Of a stretch of DNA of 64,000 nt, positions 25,994-36,585 are shown piece by piece. Within the stretch, counting starts at the first letter, position 1. Each line of letters begins with the position of its first letter. Origin of the DNA: Bryobacterales bacterium (GTDB lineage: Bacteria; Acidobacteriota; Terriglobia; Bryobacterales; Bryobacteraceae). The position numbers were made by a program, and so were the translations under genes. The notes under the pieces are model-generated. The model was not told where the DNA came from. It saw nothing but the letters and a program-made list of their open reading frames with translations, and ran no database searches. The DNA lies in assembly GCA_020847045.1 (NCBI GenBank), contig JADLCT010000020.1, positions 18,655-82,654 of the forward strand. Reading direction: 5' to 3'.

Positions 25994-26827
25994 ATGCGAG
26001 CGGTAACGGATCGTCTGGCTCTGGGCGTGGAGGCGGCCATGCGGGCCTACCTGCGTCTGCGCAAGCGCGCAGCCATGCGCGCGGCGGCGCGGAATCCGCT
26101 GGCCTTCGCCGGCCTCAACGCGTCGCCGGTAACGGTGGAAAGCGATAGCCGGAAGCTCTCCTGCCTGCTTGCGCCCGGCGAACCGGGGCGCGGCGTCTGG
26201 CTGCTGGCGCACGGCTTGGGTGAGAATCGCTGGCAAATGGCGTCCCGGGCCGCCTGGTTCCGCGCGCGCGGCCACTCCGTCTGCCTGATGGACTTCCGCT
26301 CGCACGGACAAAGCGACTGGGGCCCCGTGGCGTTCGGCCGTTCCGAGGCCGCCGATGTCGATGCGGCTGTGGACTACCTGGAAAAGCATTTTCCGGGTGA
26401 GCCCATCTCGTTCTGCGGTGTGTCGCTGGGCGCGGCGGCGGGCGTTCTGGCGGCGTCGGCGGCGCGCTTTGACCGTGTCATCCTCGAACTGCTCTACCGC
26501 GCCCTGGAAGACGCCGTCATGGACCGCGCGCGCGTGTGGCTCTCGCGGGCCAGCTATCCCGTGGCGCGCGCCTATCTTCGGCGTCTCGAAGCCTCCTGCC
26601 CCGGATGCGATCCTCTGGACGCCATCACTCGGCTGCGCGGACGCGTCCTGCTTCTGGCGGGCGCGCGGGACCCTTTTGTGCCCCTGGCGCACGCGCGCCA
26701 GTTGGCGGAAGCCGCCGGAGCGTCTCTGGTCGAATTTCCCGGCGCGGGACACATGAACCTGCACCGCGTCGCCCGCGCCGAATGGCAGCGCGCCGTCCAG
26801 GCGTGGCTCGACGGGCCTTCCGTGTAG
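25994..26827 (+). CDS. Alpha/beta hydrolase
   Basis: 277 residues. The HGLGENRWQM segment (oxyanion region), DFRSHGQSDWG, the nucleophile elbow GVSLGAAAGVLA, ARDPFVPLAH with the acid, and GAGHMNLHRV with the His match a serine alpha/beta hydrolase. There is no signal peptide, though the N-terminus is very basic (RLRKRAAMRAAARN). The start may be leaderless (TATCTC 7 nt upstream, a weaker hexamer). It is divergent from the dehydrogenase gene and convergent with a second hydrolase. The substrate is unknown. Confidence 0.8.
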   Translation: MRAVTDRLALGVEAAMRAYLRLRKRAAMRAAARNPLAFAGLNASPVTVESDSRKLSCLLAPGEPGRGVWLLAHGLGENRWQMASRAAWFRARGHSVCLMDFRSHGQSDWGPVAFGRSEAADVDAAVDYLEKHFPGEPISFCGVSLGAAAGVLAASAARFDRVILELLYRALEDAVMDRARVWLSRASYPVARAYLRRLEASCPGCDPLDAITRLRGRVLLLAGARDPFVPLAHARQLAEAAGASLVEFPGAGHMNLHRVARAEWQRAVQAWLDGPSV

Positions 26828-26841
26828 GTTGCCCTCCGCGC

Positions 26842-27486
26842 TCAAAGGTTCATGAACCGCAGGCTGTGACTGCGAATATAGTCCAGCGAATCGATCAACT
26901 CGTGATCGGACTCCAGCTTGTGCAACTCCGCTTCCGGATGCAGACGCGCGAACTCCTCGGCGAACGCCAGCGGAACCACCTCGTCCCCGGTCCCATGAAA
27001 AATGATGGCCGGTTGCGTGGCGTCCGGGTACTCCTCGTAGGTGAGCGCGTCATCCATGAGCGCGTAGCCGAGGCTGGTTTCGCGCATCAGTCCATAGTGA
27101 AAGACGGAAAGCGAGTTTGACGCGCGCCAGGCGGCCATGGCCTCCTCGCCCAGTTCCGCCCGCCAGCGTGGGGCGAAACCGAACGCCGGGGCCATCAGAA
27201 TGAGCCGCTTCACACGGTCCGGATTGCGGGCGGCGTAGAGCGTGGCCAGGTAGCCGCCCATCGACGAGCCCATCAGCGTCACGGGCAACGCCGCAGGCCC
27301 CAGCTTTTGCAGCGTATCTTCCAGAATGGCAAGCTGGCCGGAAATCGTCAGGTGTTCGAAGTCTCCGCCATCCAGCTCCGGGATGCTGACGGTAATGCCC
27401 GCCTCGCCAAAGCTGTCGCGAAAAAATTGCGCCTTGCGCGAACTGGGGCTGGAGGCGAACCCATGAAGATAGATCAAGTGACTCAC
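26842..27486 (-). CDS. YqiA/YcfP-like alpha/beta hydrolase (esterase)
   Basis: 214 residues starting at GTG (SHLIYLHGFASSPSSRKAQFF). The N-terminal HGFASSPSS, the elbow TLMGSSMGGYLATLYA, the acid in FHGTGDEVVPL and the late His in ESDHELIDS follow the UPF0227/YqiA plan of small single-domain esterases. It is cytoplasmic. It is 21 bp downstream of the S9 peptidase gene in the same direction and is probably co-transcribed. Confidence 0.82.
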   Translation of the reverse strand: MSHLIYLHGFASSPSSRKAQFFRDSFGEAGITVSIPELDGGDFEHLTISGQLAILEDTLQKLGPAALPVTLMGSSMGGYLATLYAARNPDRVKRLILMAPAFGFAPRWRAELGEEAMAAWRASNSLSVFHYGLMRETSLGYALMDDALTYEEYPDATQPAIIFHGTGDEVVPLAFAEEFARLHPEAELHKLESDHELIDSLDYIRSHSLRFMNL

Positions 27487-27507
27487 GATGCGTGGCTGTG
27501 CTCCCGT

Positions 27508-29616
27508 CTATTCGTTGATGCCGAGCGAATGCAGGATGAAGGCATAGGACTGCGCCACTTCCAGAATCCGGTCGTAGCGTCCCGATGCGCCGCCGTGCCC
27601 GGCGTCCACGTTCATCCGCAGAACAATCGTTGAATCGCCCTGGTTGGCGGCCCGCAGCTTCGCCGTCCACTTCAAGGGCTCCCAATAAGGCACCTGCGAA
27701 TCGTTCATGCTCGAAAAAATGTAGACGTCCGGGTAGCGCGCCGGCGCCGTGTTGTCGTAGGGCGAGTACGACTTCATGTACTCATAAAACTCCTGCCGCT
27801 TCGGACTGCCGAACTCCTCGGCGTCGGTTGTGGAAAGCGGAATGGTGTCGTCCAGTAATGTGCTCACCACGTCGACAAATGGAACGGCGGCGATGACGGC
27901 GTGGAACAATCCGGGCTTCATGTTCATCACCGCGCCCATCAGCAGGCCTCCGGCGCTGCCGCCTTCGATGGACAGCTTTTTCGGATGCGCGTACTTGTGC
28001 GCGATCAGGTATTCGGCGCAGGCGGCGAAGTCCTGAAAGGTATTCTTCTTTCGCAGCAGCTTGCCCGCCTCGTACCATGAGTAGCCCAGCTCCGTCCCGC
28101 CGCGGATGTGGGCAATGGCGTAGGCGAACCCCCTGTCCAGCAGGCTCAGCCGCGAGGCGCTGAACGTGGGCTGCATCGGAATCGCATAAGCGCCGTAGCC
28201 GTACAGGTGCACGGGCCGCGTGCCGTCTTTCGGAAATCCCTTCCTGTAGAGAATCGTCACCGGCACCATCGTCCCGTCATGGCTCCGCACGCGCTCCCGC
28301 TCCACCGTATAAAGCGATGGATCGTAGCCCGGAACCTCCTGCCGTTTCACCAGCGTCCGCTCGCGAGTCTCCATGTTGTAGTCGAAGATCGACTGCGGCG
28401 TCACCATCGAGGTGTAGGAAAAGCGCAGCACCGGCGTGTCGTAAACGCGGTTCACGCCAATCGACGCGGCATAGGCGGCCTCCTCGAACTGGATGTCGTG
28501 CTCGCGCCCGGTGCGCGTATCGGTGACGCGCAGCGTGTCCAGGCCCTCCACGCGCAGTCCATACACCATGAAGTGGCGGAACGCGTGCATTGTCTCGATG
28601 TAGAGCCCCTTCCGCGCCGGAATCACCTCTTTCCAGTTCGCCTCGCCGGGCGAGTCCTCCGGCATCGACACGACGCGGAAGTCCCGCGAGGTGTCGTTGA
28701 TCAGCAGGTACAGGCGGCCGTCGTGCGAGGTCATCTCATAGGTGATGCCCTCGCGGCGGGGAATCAGCACGCGAAACGGGCTGGACGGGTTCCGCGCATC
28801 GGCGTAGCGTACCTCCGAGGTGCTGCCGCTGGCGGCCGTGATGGTGAGGAACCGCCCCGATTCCGTCTTTCCGGGGTAGACATCGTAGCGCTCGTCCTTC
28901 TCCTCATAAATCAGCACGTCGCTGCTGGCGGGCTCTCCCAGCGTGTGGCGCCACACCTGGTACGACCGTTTCGTTTGCGGATGCTGCCGGCCATAGATCA
29001 CCGTCTTGCCATCCTCGGCCCACTCGACGCCCGAGACGCGCTCGATCACATCGGGCAGGTCCTTGCCCGTGGACTGGTCGCGCACATGGAAGTTGTATTC
29101 GCGGTAGCCGGTGGTGTCCACCTCGTAGCCGATGAGGTTGTGGTCCGGCGCCGGATCGGGACCTTTGTGCGAGTAGAACTTGTGGCCCTTGGCCATGGCG
29201 TTCACGTCGAACAGAATCTCCTCGGGGGCCTCCGCCACTGGTTTCTTGCGGCAGAAGATCGGGTACTGCTGTCCCTCCACCGTGCGCGAATAGTACAGGT
29301 AACCGCCGTCGGGATACGGCGGCGAAAGATCCGTCTGCTTGATATGGCTGAGAATCTCCTTGTTCACCTTCGCCACCAGCGGCTCAAACGGCGCAAATAC
29401 GGCGTCCGTGTAGGCGTTTTCGGCCTTCACGTAAGCCATCACGTCCGGGTTCGAACGGTCACGCATCCAGAAATACGGATCCTGGCGCGTGTCGCCGAAG
29501 AGTTTCATCTCATGAGGAACCCGTTTGGCGGTGGGGGGCTTTGGCGGTGCGGCTAAGCTGATGGACATGGCGAGTGGGAAGAGCGCAACGGCTCGCGCGC
29601 GAAAGGACATGCGCAT
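27508..29616 (-). CDS. Prolyl oligopeptidase-family (S9) serine peptidase, oligopeptidase B-like, secreted
   Basis: 702 residues. A signal-like N-terminus (MRMSFRARAVALFPLAMSISLAA) is followed by the propeller domain (QDPYFWMRDRSNPDVMAYVK; LLINDTSRDF). The catalytic domain has Ser in EGGSAGGLLMGA, Asp in NDSQVPYWE and His in DAGHGGASGRYD. Oligopeptidase B cuts short peptides after basic residues. The length is that of the family. A TATCGT hexamer lies 6 nt before the first ATG, so this start is favoured over the next Met. Confidence 0.9.
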   Translation of the reverse strand: MRMSFRARAVALFPLAMSISLAAPPKPPTAKRVPHEMKLFGDTRQDPYFWMRDRSNPDVMAYVKAENAYTDAVFAPFEPLVAKVNKEILSHIKQTDLSPPYPDGGYLYYSRTVEGQQYPIFCRKKPVAEAPEEILFDVNAMAKGHKFYSHKGPDPAPDHNLIGYEVDTTGYREYNFHVRDQSTGKDLPDVIERVSGVEWAEDGKTVIYGRQHPQTKRSYQVWRHTLGEPASSDVLIYEEKDERYDVYPGKTESGRFLTITAASGSTSEVRYADARNPSSPFRVLIPRREGITYEMTSHDGRLYLLINDTSRDFRVVSMPEDSPGEANWKEVIPARKGLYIETMHAFRHFMVYGLRVEGLDTLRVTDTRTGREHDIQFEEAAYAASIGVNRVYDTPVLRFSYTSMVTPQSIFDYNMETRERTLVKRQEVPGYDPSLYTVERERVRSHDGTMVPVTILYRKGFPKDGTRPVHLYGYGAYAIPMQPTFSASRLSLLDRGFAYAIAHIRGGTELGYSWYEAGKLLRKKNTFQDFAACAEYLIAHKYAHPKKLSIEGGSAGGLLMGAVMNMKPGLFHAVIAAVPFVDVVSTLLDDTIPLSTTDAEEFGSPKRQEFYEYMKSYSPYDNTAPARYPDVYIFSSMNDSQVPYWEPLKWTAKLRAANQGDSTIVLRMNVDAGHGGASGRYDRILEVAQSYAFILHSLGINE

Positions 29617-29622
29617 ATGGCC

Positions 29623-29628
29623 ACGATA
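29623..29628 (-). promoter_or_regulatory. -10-like hexamer TATCGT for the S9 peptidase gene
   Basis: On the minus strand TATCGT is 6 nt before ATG 29616, with no ribosome-binding site between. Confidence 0.4.
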
Positions 29629-29646
29629 GCAGAGGGGCAGCGCCCG

Positions 29647-30603
29647 TCACGGTTTCGCGGGCTCAGGCTCGATGGGAATGAACTTGATATTGGCGTCGGC
29701 GGCGAACATCTGCCAGTCCGCGTAGCGCGCCAGGTTGTCGATGAGGAGCACGGGCGGTCCGGCGCTGGGCGGATGCTTCTTGTCCCCCGCCGTCAGATGC
29801 TGCGCCAGCTTCCGGTAGCGCACCAGGGACGGTAGCGGCACGCCGTAGCGCGATGACGCATAGTCGATGGCGGCGGCGTGGGTAACCAGCGAATCATACT
29901 CGGTGTTTTGCAGGGACAACGTGATGCGCAGCGGCACGCCACTTTCCGCGTTCACGGTGAGCGTGCCCTCCATGCGGACGCGCTCCAAACGCCGCGCGGA
30001 GTAGACGCGCGCCGCGTCGCCGGACCCCTCCTTTTGCCGCCATTCGATCACCACCGCCTCGTCGGCGCCGGAAAACTCGCGCCGCAGAAAGCGGAAGCCG
30101 TGCATGGCCAACTGGCGCGAGCGGAACAGGAGAATCGATTGCCCGAAGTCGGTCGCCGCGCCGATCTGGCCATACTTTTCAAACTCGCGGAGCAGCGTCA
30201 TGCGCCGGCGGTCGTCCTCGCTGGTCATGCCCTCGGCCAGCGTCTGCCGCGGATTCGACTTTGCCGCCATCACCTGGTGTCCGTCCACGGCCACCACCTG
30301 GCGGAATTCGCGAATCCATTCCGGATTGTCGCGCAACGCGGCAAAGCCATACTCGGACGTGATCTCGCGCGTGAACAAACGCACCCGGGGCGCTTCGCCC
30401 GGCGCGCTCCTGAGTCTTCGGCGCGGCTCCAGCCAGCCCTTGTGCGTCAGTGTTTCGCGGCCGACAATGCGCGGAGCCTTCTGATAGAAGACCTCGGCCT
30501 CCTCGGCCACGCGGCGCAGAAGCTTCTCCAAATCCGGTGGCGGAGCATTCTCTTGCGCGGCAAGCAGGAACGGAACCAGTAATGCCGCGACTGGAAGCCT
30601 CAC
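29647..30603 (-). CDS. Secreted hypothetical protein
   Basis: About 318 residues. I start it at the second GTG (30603) because TACACT lies 7 nt upstream and the product then begins with a clean signal peptide, VRLPVAALLVPFLLAAQE. The track start at 30609 would sit almost inside the hexamer. The mature part is rich in charged residues and beta-type stretches (APRIVGRETLTHKG, REFRQVVAVDGHQVMAAKS, GTLTVNAESGVPLRITLSLQ). It resembles secreted proteins common in acidobacteria but has no domain I can name. Probably periplasmic. Confidence 0.65.
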   Translation of the reverse strand: MRLPVAALLVPFLLAAQENAPPPDLEKLLRRVAEEAEVFYQKAPRIVGRETLTHKGWLEPRRRLRSAPGEAPRVRLFTREITSEYGFAALRDNPEWIREFRQVVAVDGHQVMAAKSNPRQTLAEGMTSEDDRRRMTLLREFEKYGQIGAATDFGQSILLFRSRQLAMHGFRFLRREFSGADEAVVIEWRQKEGSGDAARVYSARRLERVRMEGTLTVNAESGVPLRITLSLQNTEYDSLVTHAAAIDYASSRYGVPLPSLVRYRKLAQHLTAGDKKHPPSAGPPVLLIDNLARYADWQMFAADANIKFIPIEPEPAKP

Positions 30604-30610
30604 GGGCACT

Positions 30611-30616
30611 AGTGTA
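30611..30616 (-). promoter_or_regulatory. -10-like hexamer TACACT for the secreted hypothetical gene
   Basis: TACACT on the minus strand, 7 nt before GTG 30603. It argues for the shorter start. Confidence 0.4.
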
Positions 30617-30617
30617 G

Positions 30618-32183
<1,566 letters not shown>

Positions 32184-32194
32184 ACCGCAGCGGC

Positions 32195-32223
32195 AAGGCT
32201 GAGCCCGTGAGCCTTCCTTTCTT
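32195..32223 (+). terminator. Possible terminator after guaB
   Basis: AAGGCT and AGCCTT form a 6-bp stem with a 9-nt loop, followed by CCTTTCTT. The stem is short and the U-tract is broken, so this is tentative. Confidence 0.3.
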
Positions 32224-32330
32224 CGCCGCCGAGGCGCTGTCCGGGCGGTCGCCCTCGGGCTCAGGCCGGTTTCCATTGGAACTTTCGCCCTTTCCGCCGA
32301 AAAGGACAGGGGAGGAACGAAACAGCGCAC

Positions 32331-32618
32331 ATGGTGTGGCAGAAGTACCTGGTGAGCGATCCGTCCGTACGGGACGGGCAACTCTGCGCCAAGGGAACGC
32401 GGATTGCCGTGGCGGACATTCTCGATGACCTGTCGGAGGGAGCCGGCGCCGAGGAGATCTTGCGGCGGCGTCCAGGGCTGGCGCTAACTCACATCGCGGC
32501 GGCTCTGGCCTATGCGGCCGCGCTGGCGGCGAGCCGTCACTGCTACAAGTGCGTCGCCGACGAGCTGGAAAAACCGGTGCGGCCACCGCGGCCCAGACGG
32601 AAGCCGCCCGCTCCCTAG
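32331..32618 (+). CDS. DUF433 (VapB-like) small DNA-binding-fold protein
   Basis: 95 residues. DGQLCAKGTRIAVADILDDL followed by GAGAEEILRRRPGLALTHIAAALAYAAA matches the DUF433 winged-helix fold (normally G-x-P-x-I-x-G-T-R-I then a helical pair). Such proteins are often antitoxins of a PIN-type toxin. No toxin gene lies beside it: the next gene is xseA on the other strand. It is therefore an orphan or has another role. The Pro/Arg-rich tail is unusual. Confidence 0.72.
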   Translation: MVWQKYLVSDPSVRDGQLCAKGTRIAVADILDDLSEGAGAEEILRRRPGLALTHIAAALAYAAALAASRHCYKCVADELEKPVRPPRPRRKPPAP

Positions 32619-32644
32619 CCGCACCCGTACTCCTTCGGCGCTCG

Positions 32645-33997
32645 TCATTCGACGCTCGACACCTTCACCTTCAGCGCCCCCTTATGCAGGCGCACGGTGA
32701 GACTCTGCCGCGCGCGGGTGGCCGCCGAATCACGCACCACGGATCCGTCCCCGGCCTGCACGATGCTGTAGCCACGTTCGAGAACGGCCAGCGGGCTCAA
32801 CTGTAACAACGAGGCGTGCAGTGCCTCATGACGCCGCCGCGCCAACACCACACGCGCCTGCGCCGGGGACGCCAGCCGCCGCTCCAGCGTGTCGAGCCGT
32901 CCCGTTTGCCGCATCAGCAGCGGCCGCAGCGTGGCTTCCAGCCGCCCCTTCGCATCGGCCACGCGCTGCCGCAACCCCGACAGCCGCAATCGCGGATCGC
33001 CGCTCCGTACAACCGCCGCGCACTGCTCGATCAACCGCCGCAAACGGTTCACACGCTCGCGGGCCGCATCCCGCAAACGGAACTGCGTCTCGTCGAAGCG
33101 CTGTGCCGAACGCAGCACGCGATAGTGAATGGCCCGTTCCAGCCGCGCGGTCTGCGCCCCCACGCTTTCCCGCAGTGCGGCCGCGTCCCGGACGGCCAGT
33201 TCCGCCGCCGCCGATGGCGTTGGCGCGCGCAGATCGGCTACCCAGTCCGCAATGGTGACGTCGGTCTCGTGCCCCACCGCGGAGATCACGGGCACTGAGC
33301 AGGCAGCAATGGCGCGCGCCACCGCTTCCTCGTTGAAACTCCACAAATCCTCCAGGGAGCCGCCTCCGCGCCCGACAATCAACAGCTCCGGCCAGCCGGA
33401 GGAGGAGAAATATTCGATCCCCTCCACAATTGACGCCACCGAGCCAGGCCCTTGCACCTGGGCGGGGTAAAGGCGAATCTGCAAACCAGGGAAACGCCGC
33501 GTCAGTACATGCAACATGTCCTGAATCGCCGCGCCGGTGGGCGAGGTGACCAGGCCAATGCGGAGCGGAAACCGGGGCAGGGGCCGCTTGCGTCCCGCGG
33601 CGAAGAGGCCCTCCGCCTCCAGGCGGGCCTTCAACTGTTCGAAGGCCATCCGAAGCGCGCCTTCTCCTTGCGGCTCAAGGGTTTCCACGATGAGCTGGTA
33701 TTCGCCACGTGGCTCGTACACGTCAATTCGCCCGCGCGCCTCCACAGCCAAACCCTCCTGCGGCCGGAAGCGCTGCAGGCGCATGTTGCCTTTCCAGATG
33801 ACGCAACGCACCTGGGAATCGGCGTCTTTCAGTTGAAAGTAGGCGTGTCCGGAAGCCGCCAGTTTCAAGCCGGAGATCTCACCTGTAACCCAAATGCCGT
33901 CGTAGGCCGTCGTGAGGATCTCCTTAATCTCGCGCGTCAACGCGCCGACGGTGTACTGGCGTCTGAAGGGCTGTAAATCCAGTGAGGTTTGATCCAT
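32645..33997 (-). CDS. xseA: Exodeoxyribonuclease VII large subunit
   Basis: 450 residues, normal length. An N-terminal OB-fold (IWVTGEISGLKLAASGHAYF, LKDADSQVRCVIW) is followed by the catalytic region (RIGLVTSPTGAAIQDMLHVL, LLIVGRGGGSLEDLWSFNEE, VISAVGHETDVTIADWVAD, APTPSAAAEL). A coiled coil and a C-terminal strand (ERGYSIVQAGDGSVVRD) end the chain. With XseB it degrades single-stranded DNA. The small subunit is not adjacent. Confidence 0.95.
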   Translation of the reverse strand: MDQTSLDLQPFRRQYTVGALTREIKEILTTAYDGIWVTGEISGLKLAASGHAYFQLKDADSQVRCVIWKGNMRLQRFRPQEGLAVEARGRIDVYEPRGEYQLIVETLEPQGEGALRMAFEQLKARLEAEGLFAAGRKRPLPRFPLRIGLVTSPTGAAIQDMLHVLTRRFPGLQIRLYPAQVQGPGSVASIVEGIEYFSSSGWPELLIVGRGGGSLEDLWSFNEEAVARAIAACSVPVISAVGHETDVTIADWVADLRAPTPSAAAELAVRDAAALRESVGAQTARLERAIHYRVLRSAQRFDETQFRLRDAARERVNRLRRLIEQCAAVVRSGDPRLRLSGLRQRVADAKGRLEATLRPLLMRQTGRLDTLERRLASPAQARVVLARRRHEALHASLLQLSPLAVLERGYSIVQAGDGSVVRDSAATRARQSLTVRLHKGALKVKVSSVE

Positions 33998-34122
33998 GCG
34001 AGCGTGTGTCCCGGGTGATGCAACCGATCAAAATTTTCGATAAACGCCCCCCACATGCGTCTGCTATCCTTCTACTTTAATCCGCGCAGGCGGTTCCCCC
34101 CCAAATCCAATCTGGAGGTTCC

Positions 34123-35532
<1,410 letters not shown>

Positions 35533-35573
35533 ACAGCGGCGAATTCAGTAAACCCAGCCATGGGTTCCACCGG

Positions 35574-35609
35574 CCGGCTCTCCTTCGCGGGGGAGCCGGT
35601 TTTGTTTTT
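35574..35609 (+). terminator. Rho-independent terminator after glnA
   Basis: A 10-bp stem CCGGCTCTCC/GGGGAGCCGG (one G-U pair) with a 6-nt loop is followed by TTTTGTTTTT. It lies 40 bp after the glnA stop. Confidence 0.85.
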
Positions 35610-35679
35610 ACAATCTCCGCCCCACATGCCCGCGCCGGCCTGTGCTATTCTTCGCCCACGGAGCAAGGAGCGATCAGCC

Positions 35680-36573
35680 ATGGAACGCAAGAACGCACGC
35701 GAGTATCCGCAAGAACTGCTGAATCTGTTCGACAAGTTCGTACACGGCGACATCGACCGCCGGGGTTTCCTCGACGGAGCGCAGAAGTATGCCGTGGGAG
35801 GTGTCACGGCGGCGGCGCTACTGGAAAGCCTTACGCCGAACTTCGCCTGGGCGCAACAGGTGGCCAAGGATGATCCGCGCATCAAAGCCGAGTATGCGAG
35901 CGTCTCCTCCCCCGAGGGCAACGGCAGCATCAAGGGCTACCTGGCGCGCCCCGCGAAGGCCGCTGGAAAGCTGCCCGTCATCCTCGTCATCCACGAAAAC
36001 CGCGGGCTGAACCCGTACATCGAAGATGTCGCCCGGCGGCTGGCCACGGAGAACTACATTGCCTTTGCTCCGGATGGCCTGACCAGCGCCGGCGGCTATC
36101 CCGGCAACGAGGACGAGGCGCGCGCGCTGTTTCCCAAAGTGGATGGCGCGAAGATGACCAATGATTTCGCCGCCTCGGCCCGCTGGCTGAAGTCTCGTCC
36201 GGACAGCACGGGCAAGCTGGGCGTGGTGGGCTTCTGCTTTGGTGGCGGCATGTCGAATAAGATGGCCGTGCTGCTCGGCCCCGATCTGGCCGCGGCGGTT
36301 CCTTTCTACGGAGGCGTGGCGCCGGCGGCCGACGTCCCGAAAATCAAAGCGGCGCTTCTGCTGCACTTCGCCGGATTGGACACGCGGATCAACGCCGGCT
36401 GGCCGGCCTATGAGGAAGCTCTCAAGGCGAACCACGTCAACTACAAGGCGTACATCTACGAGGGCGCCAATCACGGCTTCCACAACGACACCACGCCTCG
36501 CTACGACGAGGCGGCGGCCAAGCTTGCCTGGAAGCGCACGCTGGACCACTTTGCTCAGTTCGTCCGCGGCTGA
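35680..36573 (+). CDS. Tat-exported dienelactone hydrolase-family protein
   Basis: 297 residues. A ~25-residue N-terminal extension precedes the Tat motif [16 protein letters not shown]. The hydrolase then shows [20 protein letters not shown], the nucleophile Cys in [13 protein letters not shown], the acid in [10 protein letters not shown] and the His in [12 protein letters not shown]. Dienelactone hydrolases open lactone rings of aromatic degradation, and many relatives act on other esters. AAGGAG lies 10 bases before ATG 35680, which sets the start; the track start at 35560 covers the glnA terminator. Confidence 0.88.
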   Translation: MERKNAREYPQELLNLFDKFVHGDIDRRGFLDGAQKYAVGGVTAAALLESLTPNFAWAQQVAKDDPRIKAEYASVSSPEGNGSIKGYLARPAKAAGKLPVILVIHENRGLNPYIEDVARRLATENYIAFAPDGLTSAGGYPGNEDEARALFPKVDGAKMTNDFAASARWLKSRPDSTGKLGVVGFCFGGGMSNKMAVLLGPDLAAAVPFYGGVAPAADVPKIKAALLLHFAGLDTRINAGWPAYEEALKANHVNYKAYIYEGANHGFHNDTTPRYDEAAAKLAWKRTLDHFAQFVRG

Positions 36574-36585
36574 GCAGCCCCCCGT

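Noticed and set aside
28108-29556. 482-aa plus-strand ORF
   Set aside because: Antisense shadow of the S9 peptidase gene; no domain, Val/His/Arg-rich composition.
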